Shown: piece after piece, positions 26,713-33,899 of the stretch
Layout of the letters: the number at the start of each line of letters is the position of its first letter
How positions within the stretch are numbered: position 1 is the stretch's first letter
DNA from: Lancefieldella parvula_C
GTDB taxonomy: Bacteria > Actinomycetota > Coriobacteriia > Coriobacteriales > Atopobiaceae
NCBI RefSeq assembly: GCF_000758945.1
Contig: NZ_JRND01000021.1
Span: 1 to 64,000 of the forward strand
DNA: 64,000 bases
Reading direction: 5' to 3'
Program-made: the position numbers and the translations under genes
Notes under the pieces: generated by a model
What the model was told of the DNA's origin: nothing
Databases searched by the model: none
Seen by the model: only the letters and a program-made list of their open reading frames with translations

Positions 26713-27447
26713 TTAATAATCCTTGAAGTAACGACTGAGAGCAAAAAGGACCTGGTAGTTAAGGCCAAGCACATAGTCGCCGTTATTGGTATGAACCGTG
26801 CGAAGCGTAAACTCAAGATTGTCACCAATCGTGATTTTATCGCCATCTTTTTTGCCAACACGAGACATATCACCAGTTGAAAGTGGGAAAACTCTACCGG
26901 CTGGATTGACCGAAGTAACAAAGAATATAAAAGGCTCGACGGCGTTTTCACCAGGGTTAATGTGCAACTGTTTGAAAATCTGACTGTTTGTTGACACGTA
27001 GACTACTTCGTTTTTGTCGAGCAGCTTCTTCAGTTCAGGAAGAGTCGCTGCTACCCAAGGTAGATCATGATGAACAAAGGGATTGTCGCTCGCGAGCGAC
27101 TGCGCGATAGGCGAGCCGTACTGATAGACATAAACCATCTTGTTGTAGAGCTCGTTGACGTCATTAACAGAGGTCTGAGCTGGTGCGGCTTGGTTAGCCT
27201 GGACAAGCTCGATAAGGTTCATGGAATTGAGCTGTTCAGATGAAGCGCCTTTGGACTGTGCTTCAGAAACAGTCAATCCACCAAATGCGAACGACCCTAC
27301 GCTAAATACCAGGCAAAGCGCTGATAAAGCAACAAGAGCTTTAGATGATTTCTTTTTGGAAAGGAATGCGATTCCGATAGCAAGAGCAACAAAAATAAGC
27401 ACGATATACCAGGTCTTACTGATGGCATATCCCAGAGTCTCAGTCAT
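26713..27447 (-). CDS. Membrane-anchored protein of unknown function
   Basis: 244 residues. Two membrane helices lie at about 14-29 and 38-57, with SKKKSSK between them, so the remaining 185 residues should be outside the cell. The outer part is rich in beta-prone segments and has no motif I recognise; the last third (GKKDGDKITIGDNLEFTLRTV) is likely a small beta domain. ATG at 27447 follows AAGGAGG. An in-frame extension to 27654 would translate the 11-bp repeat array and is rejected. Function unknown. Confidence 0.7.
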   Translation of the reverse strand: MTETLGYAISKTWYIVLIFVALAIGIAFLSKKKSSKALVALSALCLVFSVGSFAFGGLTVSEAQSKGASSEQLNSMNLIELVQANQAAPAQTSVNDVNELYNKMVYVYQYGSPIAQSLASDNPFVHHDLPWVAATLPELKKLLDKNEVVYVSTNSQIFKQLHINPGENAVEPFIFFVTSVNPAGRVFPLSTGDMSRVGKKDGDKITIGDNLEFTLRTVHTNNGDYVLGLNYQVLFALSRYFKDY

Positions 27448-27517
27448 TGGGCCTCCTTGTGTTTTGAAGTTAGTTACTAATTTTATCAGAGGACCCCTAT
27501 TTGTCATAAATTTGTTG

Positions 27518-27638
27518 GGGTTCTGACGCGCTGTCGTTGCAAGTCCGATGCCAACCTGACGCAAATCTGCTGTGAACCTGACACGATCTTCTCGCGATCT
27601 TGACGCAAACCTGACGCGAATCAGACAGCACGACTGAT
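27518..27638. repeat. Array of 11-bp degenerate repeats (reverse)
   Basis: 121 bases read in register as eleven 11-mers, for example CCAACCTGACG, TGAACCTGACA, CAAACCTGACG, CGAATCAGACA. The reverse complement of the consensus (CGTCAGGTTTG) matches the unit at 25485-25676. The array ends 30 bases before the veg promoter and starts 71 bases upstream of the membrane-protein gene on the minus strand. Confidence 0.8.
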
Positions 27639-27667
27639 GTTGTTCCCGTGACATTTGTCGTAAAACC

Positions 27668-27696
27668 TTGAGATTTCATTTTTTACAACGTATAGT
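27668..27696 (+). promoter_or_regulatory. Sigma-70 promoter for veg
   Basis: TTGAGA (27668-27673) and TATAGT (27691-27696) are exactly 17 bases apart. Leader length to the veg ATG is about 90 bases. This is one of the clearest promoters in the window. Confidence 0.7.
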
Positions 27697-27794
27697 GGAG
27701 TTTCGGAAATTCTGACTATTGTTTGTCGACCGGTACATATCTCCGACACATCAACGTGTCGCATCGCAAACGTACTGATTGACTTGGAGGATTG

Positions 27795-28085
27795 ATGGAA
27801 AACGAGATTCCACCAGTTAATCGTGTAGACGAGATTCACGAGAAGCTCAGCGCACTTCAGGGTCAAAAACTCAAGGTCAAGGCTAACATGGGACGTTCTC
27901 GTATTGTTGAGCGCACAGGTACCCTGGTTATGGCCCATCCATCTCTTTTCATCGTTGAGGTTGGCGAGCGCCGCGGTCGCACTGCCCGTCAGTCCTACCA
28001 GTACGTTGACGTCCTGACCGGCACTGTTGAGCTTTTTGATTTTGAGACCGGTGAGCGTTTGTTTGACTTTGAGTTTGAAGAGTAG
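27795..28085 (+). CDS. veg: Veg-family protein
   Basis: A 96-residue small protein of the Veg (DUF1021) family. It has the typical core GQKLKVKANMGRSRIVERTGTL and a run FIVEVGERRGRTARQSYQYVDVLTGTVEL. In Bacillus, Veg is highly expressed and stimulates biofilm matrix genes; here that role is only inferred. It precedes ispE, as in Firmicutes. ATG at 27795 lies 4 bases after GGAGG; a TTG just upstream is less likely. Confidence 0.85.
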   Translation: MENEIPPVNRVDEIHEKLSALQGQKLKVKANMGRSRIVERTGTLVMAHPSLFIVEVGERRGRTARQSYQYVDVLTGTVELFDFETGERLFDFEFEE

Positions 28086-28124
28086 TTCAGAAGCGCACAC
28101 ATTACTTCGACTAGGCTCACACTC

Positions 28125-29030
28125 ATGGCTGCCTCTTCGTCCAATTTTGGACGCCAAACCATTCAGATTCCTTGCAAGGTTAACCTTCACCTGGGCATTC
28201 ATGCCCAGAAAGACCAGCGAGGATACCATAAAGTAGATTCACTCATGGTTCCCGTTGCGCTGTACGACACAGTTGTTGTCGATGACGCGCCGGAGCTTAC
28301 GGTTACGCATGAGCCGCAGCTTTGCGTGTTGCCCGAGCGAACAACAACTTGGAAAGCCGCGGTTCTTCTTGCCAATAAGCTGGGCATTTCTCCAGATGTT
28401 TCCATTGACGTGCAAGTGCACATTCCTGAGAAGGCCGGTCTGGGTGGATCGTCTGCCGATGCTGCCGCAACGCTCTATCTACTTGCTCAGCGTTGGGGCA
28501 TTGACCCACTAGATCCGCTGGTAGTTGAGGTAGCCAAGGCTGTCGGAGCAGACGTTGCGTTCTTCTTAGACCCACGGCCATCGCTTATGCTTGGCGCCGG
28601 GGATACGCTGGTAGAAACCTATACGTCTACTGTTGACGCTCCGCTTACCATTGTTTTACCAGCAGAAACTGGCGTTGTTACCAAGGAAGCTTACGACCAG
28701 TTTGATGCGTCTCCAGTTGCTCCGGAGTCTTACGAGCAACTATCTGCACTTCTTCGCGCTGCTGGCCAGGTCGTTTCAGACAACCAGCTTATCCAGCAGG
28801 TGGCAAAACTTCTCTTCAATAATCTTGCTCCTGCAGCAAAGTCACTAAAGCCACAGGTGGCCGAGGTAGAGGAGTGGCTGAAGGCACAACCTGGCGTTCT
28901 TGGTGCTCAGGTTTCTGGCTCTGGTAGCAGCTCGTTTGCACTTTGCGAATCCCAAGAAGCTGCCGATGCAATTGCCGCTGCAGCTCAAGCAAAAGGTTGG
29001 CGAGGCTTCTCCACTACCTGCAAGTTGTAG
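28125..29030 (+). CDS. ispE: 4-diphosphocytidyl-2-C-methyl-D-erythritol kinase
   Basis: A 301-residue GHMP kinase that phosphorylates CDP-methylerythritol in the MEP isoprenoid pathway. The substrate-side PCKVNLHLGI, the GYHKVDSLM motif and the ATP loop PEKAGLGGSSADAAATL are clear, and the third GHMP motif is SGSGSSSFAL. It lies 39 bases after veg, likely in one transcript. The window thus shows MEP-pathway use. Confidence 0.93.
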   Translation: MAASSSNFGRQTIQIPCKVNLHLGIHAQKDQRGYHKVDSLMVPVALYDTVVVDDAPELTVTHEPQLCVLPERTTTWKAAVLLANKLGISPDVSIDVQVHIPEKAGLGGSSADAAATLYLLAQRWGIDPLDPLVVEVAKAVGADVAFFLDPRPSLMLGAGDTLVETYTSTVDAPLTIVLPAETGVVTKEAYDQFDASPVAPESYEQLSALLRAAGQVVSDNQLIQQVAKLLFNNLAPAAKSLKPQVAEVEEWLKAQPGVLGAQVSGSGSSSFALCESQEAADAIAAAAQAKGWRGFSTTCKL

Positions 29031-29090
29031 TGGTAACATAGAGCGGCAAATGTTTGACGGTTTTATCCCGTTGGACAAGGCAAAACATAA

Positions 29091-29167
<77 letters not shown>

Positions 29168-29234
29168 TTTTTCCTCCTAAATCGTGAATCCACACCGTTT
29201 TTTGCCGTGAAATAGGCGCTTTTGCTGTCAAAGT

Positions 29235-29413
29235 GGTAAAAAATGCGTTTAGTTGGAATATACAAAATCAAACGAATTCTATGCAGAGCATCTACCAGCG
29301 TAAATCCGCGGGCAAATTTGATTGAAACTTTTATAAGAAAACTCAACTGGGCAAACGTAAGTGCCAAAACGTCGAGTTAGAAAATTAATTTCCAACTAAA
29401 CGGATTTTTTACC
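29235..29413. repeat. Inverted-repeat-bounded element, copy 2 (179 bp)
   Basis: Left end 29235-29256 is identical to copies 1 and 3. The right end 29392-29413 has one mismatch (CGG for CGC). It is exactly as long as copy 3 and shares ATTCTATGCA and TCTACC with it at the left inside. It shares TGGGCAAACG with copy 1 at the right. AAGT flanks both copies 2 and 3 on the left and CAAATT on the right. It starts 68 bases past tRNA-Pro. Between 29414 and 29679 nothing is seen. Confidence 0.85.
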
Positions 29414-29679
29414 CAAATTAGACACCGCTTTCCAATACATCAATTTCTTGATTAGTTTTCGTGCATATCAGAGACTGTTTATACGGTTTCTGATACAAGT
29501 GATAAGTGGCTATTTCCAAAATCTACGAAGACGGCCAATAGCGTACAGCAGGATCGTTTTTGAACTCCCTACCTCCATCATATGAATAATATGAATGTTT
29601 TGAACGTTTGACCTTAGCAAAACATAAATAATTTTGCACAAAATAAACACAAATGGATTACAATCAGTTAAAAGCGCCG

Positions 29680-29789
29680 GGCTCGTACCGTCGTGCTGCA
29701 GGACCGCACGTGCACCAGGCTCGTACTGTCGTGCTGCAGGACCGCACGTACACCGGGTTCGTACCATCGTGCTGCAGGACCGCACGAAC
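29680..29789. repeat. 38-bp tandem repeat upstream of the ascorbate-type PTS
   Basis: Units begin at 29680, 29718 and 29756 (the last incomplete). Each carries TCGTGCTGCAGGACCGCACG, which contains a CGTGC...GCACG inverted repeat with an inner CTGCAG. Differences between units are single bases. The block ends 80 bases upstream of the IIC gene. Confidence 0.9.
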
Positions 29790-29792
29790 TCG

Positions 29793-29844
29793 CAGTTTGT
29801 TGTGTCAGTTTGTTATGTCAGTTTGTTATGTCAGTTTATTGTAT
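29793..29844. repeat. 13-bp tandem repeat next to the PTS IIC start
   Basis: Four 13-base units (CAGTTTGTTGTGT, CAGTTTGTTATGT twice, CAGTTTATTGTAT) at 29793, 29806, 29819 and 29832. They end 25 bases before the IIC ATG. Changes in unit number would shift promoter or leader spacing. Confidence 0.9.
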
Positions 29845-29869
29845 TGCGTTTTGTTGAAAGGGGTTTTGT

Positions 29870-31339
29870 ATGCCTGTTGTTGAGTTTTTTGTAAACGTGT
29901 TATCAACACCAGCTATCCTAGTTGGCCTTGTTGCCCTGCTAGGTTTGGCGCTTCAGGGAAAGCCAATTGAGGATCTCATCAGAGGCACTCTCAAGACCAT
30001 CGTTGGCTTCCTCGTTCTTTCTGCGGGCGCAGGTTTCTTGCAGACCGGTTCCCTCCTGGCCTTTGGCGAAATCTTCAACTTTGCCTTTGACATGCAGGGC
30101 GTCGTCCCAAACAACGAGGCTGTCGTCTCGCTGGCACTTGGCGAGTTTGGTCAAGCAACCGCAATCATCATGTGCATCGGCATGGTCCTGAACATTGTCC
30201 TCGCACGTTTTTCTCGCTTTAACTACATCTTCCTCACCGGCCACCACACTCTCTACATGGCAGCTATGCTCGCCATCATCCTGCACGTCGGCGGCCTTTC
30301 CGGTTGGATGCTCTACATCTCCGGCGCATGCCTGCTTGCTCTGATTATGGTTCTGTCTCCTGCATACTGCCAGCCAACCATGCGCAAGGTTACCGGCAGC
30401 GATTCCGTTGCACTTGGCCACTTCGGCGGTGCTGGTTACTGGCTTGCTGGTATGGTCGGTAAGCTCTTTGCTTCCGATCGCGAGAATAGCACCGAGAATA
30501 TCAAGTTCTCCAAGCGCCTCATCTTCCTGCGCGACAATACCGTTTCCATTGGTCTGACCATGATCGTCATGTTCTTGGTTATCACCGGCGTTGCTGTTAG
30601 CCGCGGCCTTCTAACCCTGGTACCTGCAGGAACTACTGCTGCAGAGTTTGCTTCTAACCCACAGTATGCGGGCCTTCAACACCTCGGCGACCTGCTGAAC
30701 ATTGGTACCGAGACCACCACTAACTGGATTGTCTGGGCATTTACCCGCGGCCTCTCCTTCGCTGGCGGCGTTTACATCATTCTGTCCGGTGTCCGTCTGA
30801 TCATTGGCGAGATTGTTCCTGCATTCAAGGGCATTGCTCAGAAGCTTGTCCCTGGTGCAAAGCCTGCAATTGACTGCCCAATCGCATTCACCTATGCTCC
30901 AAACGCCGTCATCATCGGCTTCCTGAGTTCCTTCGTCGGCGGCATCCTTGGCCTGCTTATCCTGGGTGTTATTAACGCACAGGTCGCAGCCGTTGCCCTA
31001 ATTCTCCCAGGCGTTGTTCCTCACTTCTTCTGCGGCGCAACCGCAGGTGTCTTTGGTAACGCAGAGGGCGGCATCAAGGGCTGCATTGCTGGCTCTTTTG
31101 TCCACGGCCTGCTCATTACCTTCTTGCCTGCACTGTGCATGCCAGTCTTTACTCTCATGGGCTTCACCTCCGCTACCTTCTCCGACGCTGACTTCTCCAT
31201 CATGGCGCTGATCTTTGGTAACGTTGCTCTGAACGTCCAGGGTGCAGTTCTCACGGGCATCTGCGTTGTCTGCTTCTGCCTCCCAATTCTCTTCAATCTT
31301 GTTGCTCCTAAGAAGGCAGAAGAGAAGAAGGCCGAGTAG
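29870..31339 (+). CDS. PTS IIC component, ascorbate (UlaA/SgaT) family
   Basis: A 489-residue polytopic membrane permease of the L-ascorbate PTS family. It has many hydrophobic helices. Conserved stretches are GFLVLSAGAGFLQTGS, FNYIFLTGHHTLYMAAM and the FCGATAGVFGNAEGGIKG loop near the substrate site. The C-terminus is Lys/Glu-rich. It is followed by its IIB gene and a split transketolase. That neighbourhood suggests import of a pentose/pentitol-like or ascorbate-like sugar that enters the pentose phosphate pathway; the exact substrate is unknown. No IIA gene is present in this cluster. An AAAGGGG ribosome site precedes the ATG. Confidence 0.88.
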   Translation: MPVVEFFVNVLSTPAILVGLVALLGLALQGKPIEDLIRGTLKTIVGFLVLSAGAGFLQTGSLLAFGEIFNFAFDMQGVVPNNEAVVSLALGEFGQATAIIMCIGMVLNIVLARFSRFNYIFLTGHHTLYMAAMLAIILHVGGLSGWMLYISGACLLALIMVLSPAYCQPTMRKVTGSDSVALGHFGGAGYWLAGMVGKLFASDRENSTENIKFSKRLIFLRDNTVSIGLTMIVMFLVITGVAVSRGLLTLVPAGTTAAEFASNPQYAGLQHLGDLLNIGTETTTNWIVWAFTRGLSFAGGVYIILSGVRLIIGEIVPAFKGIAQKLVPGAKPAIDCPIAFTYAPNAVIIGFLSSFVGGILGLLILGVINAQVAAVALILPGVVPHFFCGATAGVFGNAEGGIKGCIAGSFVHGLLITFLPALCMPVFTLMGFTSATFSDADFSIMALIFGNVALNVQGAVLTGICVVCFCLPILFNLVAPKKAEEKKAE

Positions 31340-31410
31340 CATCCGCTCACAGAATTGCAGATAAACATCGCAGTTGCTGCAGAAAATGCGAGTAGAATCT
31401 AAGTATCTAG

Positions 31411-31445
31411 GTCGGGCTTCGTCCTTGGATGGGGCCCGACTTTTT
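31411..31445 (+). terminator. Intercistronic terminator/attenuator between IIC and IIB
   Basis: GTCGGGC (31411-31417) pairs with GCCCGAC (31434-31440), followed by five T. It lies in the 154-base spacer inside the operon, so it should pass only part of the transcripts on to IIB and transketolase. Confidence 0.65.
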
Positions 31446-31493
31446 AACCCACGTAACCCACATATCACACGTGGTGAATTGAAAGGGGCTTTT

Positions 31494-31778
31494 ATGGCTA
31501 TCCAGAAGATCCTTTGTTGTTGCGGAAGTGGACTTGGCTCCAGCCTTATGGTTGAGATGCAGATCCAGGACGTCCTGAATGAGCTGGGCGTGAGCGGCGT
31601 CGAGGTTGAGCACTCAACCGTTTCCGACGTTACTCCTGGCGCAGCTGACCTCTTTATTGTTGCTCGCGACCTTGAGGATTTTATCGCCGGCATTCCAGAA
31701 GACGAGAAGATCGTTCTCTCCAACATCCTTGATAAGGATGAAATGAAGGAAAAGCTTACCGAGAAGTTCGGTCTGTAA
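31494..31778 (+). CDS. PTS IIB component, ascorbate type
   Basis: A 94-residue cytosolic phosphocarrier. The N-terminus ILCCCGSGLGSSLM carries the phosphorylated Cys ahead of GSGLGSS, as in UlaB/SgaB. The rest is a small alpha/beta fold ending KEKLTEKFGL. ATG at 31494 follows AAAGGGG. It relays phosphate from a IIA not encoded nearby to the sugar in the IIC. Confidence 0.88.
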   Translation: MAIQKILCCCGSGLGSSLMVEMQIQDVLNELGVSGVEVEHSTVSDVTPGAADLFIVARDLEDFIAGIPEDEKIVLSNILDKDEMKEKLTEKFGL

Positions 31779-31860
31779 GCGCTGACTCGCACGCAGCTCC
31801 GGCTCGCGCGTGGTGCCGACCTGCTGCGGTTCTCGCACGTAGTACGTGAAAGGAAATTAC

Positions 31861-32682
31861 ATGGACGTCGACCTTAAACAGGTTGCTCGTGAGGTGCGTA
31901 AAAGCATCCTCACGCAGGTCTTTACGGCCAAATCCGGCCATCCCGGTGGCTCGCTTTCTGCAACAGAAATCCTGACCTATCTCTACTTCAAGGAGATGCA
32001 CGTAGATCCTACCAAGCCTAACTGCCCCTGCAGGGATCGCTTTGTGCTCTCAAAGGGTCACGTTACTCCAGCGCTTTACGGCGTTTTAGCTGAGCGCGGC
32101 TTCTTCCCCAAGGAGGAGCTTAAGACTTTCCGCGCGCTCAACTCGCGCCTTCAGGGTCACCCAAACATGAACGATACTCCTGGCGTTGACATGAGCACCG
32201 GCTCCCTGGGCCAGGGTGTTTCTACCGCTGTTGGTATGGCGCTTGCTGGCAAGAAGTTCAACAAGGACTACCGCGTTTATGCGCTTCTGGGCGACGGCGA
32301 AATCGAAGAGGGCCAGGTCTGGGAGGCTGCCATGTTTGCGGGTAACCACCAGCTTGATAACCTCACGCTTATTGTTGACAACAATAACCTGCAGCTTGAT
32401 GGCTCGCTTGATCAGATCAACACACCAAACCCAATTGACGAGAAGTTCAAGGCGTTCAAATTCCACGTTATTGATGTAGCTGATGGACACGACTTTGACC
32501 AGCTTGCTGCTGCATTTGCCGAAGCTCGTACCGTTAAGGGTCAGCCAACCGTTATCATTGCCCACACCGTAAAGGGCAAGGGCGTCTCTTTCATGGAGAA
32601 CCAGGTAGGCTGGCACGGCAAGGCTCCTAACCAGGAGCAATACGAGCAGGCACTTAAAGAGCTTGAGGGAGAGGTGGCATAA
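31861..32682 (+). CDS. Transketolase, N-terminal (ThDP-binding) subunit
   Basis: A 273-residue half-transketolase. It has KSGHPGGSLSATEIL, LSKGHVTPALYGVLAERG and the thiamine-diphosphate motif GDGEIEEGQVWEA...DNNNLQ, the last Asn-rich part binding the metal. The pyrimidine and C-terminal domains are on the next gene, which starts 1 base later. The pair should move two-carbon units between sugar phosphates. ATG at 31861 has AAAGGA upstream. Confidence 0.93.
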   Translation: MDVDLKQVAREVRKSILTQVFTAKSGHPGGSLSATEILTYLYFKEMHVDPTKPNCPCRDRFVLSKGHVTPALYGVLAERGFFPKEELKTFRALNSRLQGHPNMNDTPGVDMSTGSLGQGVSTAVGMALAGKKFNKDYRVYALLGDGEIEEGQVWEAAMFAGNHQLDNLTLIVDNNNLQLDGSLDQINTPNPIDEKFKAFKFHVIDVADGHDFDQLAAAFAEARTVKGQPTVIIAHTVKGKGVSFMENQVGWHGKAPNQEQYEQALKELEGEVA

Positions 32683-32683
32683 C

Positions 32684-33625
32684 ATGGCAGATGTACAGAA
32701 AATTGCCACCAGAGAGGCTTACGGAAAAGCCCTGGTAGAGCTTGGTAAAGAGCACGACGATCTTCTCGTCTTTGATGCTGACTTGGCAGAGGCAACTCGT
32801 TCCGGCAAGTACGGCGAGGAGTATCCTGAGCGCTTCGTGGACTGCGGAATTGCTGAGGCCAATATGATTGGCATGGCAGCTGGTGTTGCAGCTACGGGTC
32901 ACAAGGTCTTTGCAACTTCGTTTGCAATGTTTACGTCTGGTCGTGCGTTTGAACAGATCAGAAACTCGGTAGGTTACCCTCACCTAAACGTCAAGATTGG
33001 CGCTACCCACGGAGGCCTCTCGGTAGGAGAGGACGGCGCTACTCACCAGTGCAATGAAGATATTGCTGTTATGCGCACCATTCCTGGCATGACGGTCATT
33101 ATTCCATCCGACGCTGTTGAGGCTGAGGCCGCTGTTAAGGCCGCTTACGACCATGACGGTCCTGTTTATATGCGCTTTGGCCGCCTCCCTGTTCCTGTTT
33201 TCAACACCAATCCTGACTACCACTTCGAACTTGGCAAGGGTATTGTCCTCAAGGAGGGTACTGACGTTACGCTGGTAGCTTGTGGCCTTATGGTTCCTGT
33301 GGCTCTTGAGGTTGCCGAGCAGCTGGCAGCTGAGGGTGTCAACGCCGAGGTTATCAACATTCACACCATCAAGCCTTTGGATACCGAGCTGATTACTGCT
33401 TCCGCAGCAAAGACCGGCAAGGTTGTGACTATCGAGGAGCACTCCGTTATCGGCGGCCTGGGCAGTGCAGTCTGCCAGGCACTTTCCGAGAACGCTCCTG
33501 TTCCCGTTAAGGTTATCGGTGTTCAGGACACCTATGGCGAGTCCGGACCAGCGCTTCAGGTTCTTGCTAAGTACGGCCTGGATACTCCAAGCGTCCTCTC
33601 ATCCGTTAAGGATTTCTTGAAGTAA
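32684..33625 (+). CDS. Transketolase, C-terminal subunit
   Basis: A 313-residue partner of the preceding subunit. It has the pyrimidine-binding domain with DCGIAEANMIGMAAGVA, holding the catalytic Glu. THGGLSVGEDGATHQ and the C-terminal transketolase domain (EEHSVIGGLGSAV) follow. It begins one base past the N-subunit stop behind GGGAGAGG. Split transketolases beside a Ula-type PTS are common in anaerobic Gram-positives. Confidence 0.93.
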   Translation: MADVQKIATREAYGKALVELGKEHDDLLVFDADLAEATRSGKYGEEYPERFVDCGIAEANMIGMAAGVAATGHKVFATSFAMFTSGRAFEQIRNSVGYPHLNVKIGATHGGLSVGEDGATHQCNEDIAVMRTIPGMTVIIPSDAVEAEAAVKAAYDHDGPVYMRFGRLPVPVFNTNPDYHFELGKGIVLKEGTDVTLVACGLMVPVALEVAEQLAAEGVNAEVINIHTIKPLDTELITASAAKTGKVVTIEEHSVIGGLGSAVCQALSENAPVPVKVIGVQDTYGESGPALQVLAKYGLDTPSVLSSVKDFLK

Positions 33626-33723
33626 GCGCTTCGAGCTCCAGTGGATTTCCGCGCCCCGGAGCACGGCACCGCGCCCGTCGCGTGTCAGCACGTCTCAACA
33701 GTGCACGTTACCGTCGCACAAAC

Positions 33724-33760
33724 AAAGCCCTTCTCGTCATCTGGCGAGAAGGGCTTTTTG
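33724..33760 (+). terminator. Terminator after transketolase, duplicated at 36329
   Basis: AAAGCCCTTCTCG (33724-33736) pairs with CGAGAAGGGCTTT (33745-33757) and is followed by T. The loop and 3' arm contain TGGCGAGAA (33742-33750). The whole 34-base hairpin recurs with two changes at 36329-36362, on the far side of the next gene. Confidence 0.9.
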
Positions 33761-33899
33761 CATGCAAGTTTATTAATCTGTTAGTAAATCAACTGTAGAT
33801 AAGTATTCCTGAGTATTAATATAAAAAGAAATCGATTTAGTTTATTTTGCTTTGCAGTGTTGATTTGGTTTAATTCTTTATCAATTAAGGATGGTACTA

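Noticed and set aside
26713..27654. Longer form of the 244-residue membrane protein starting at 27654
   Set aside because: The additional 69 codons lie in the 11-bp repeat array, and the ATG at 27447 has a strong AAGGAGG.
29680..29844. Origin of replication iterons
   Set aside because: No dnaA/repA gene, no DnaA boxes (TTATCCACA) and a normal operon directly follows.
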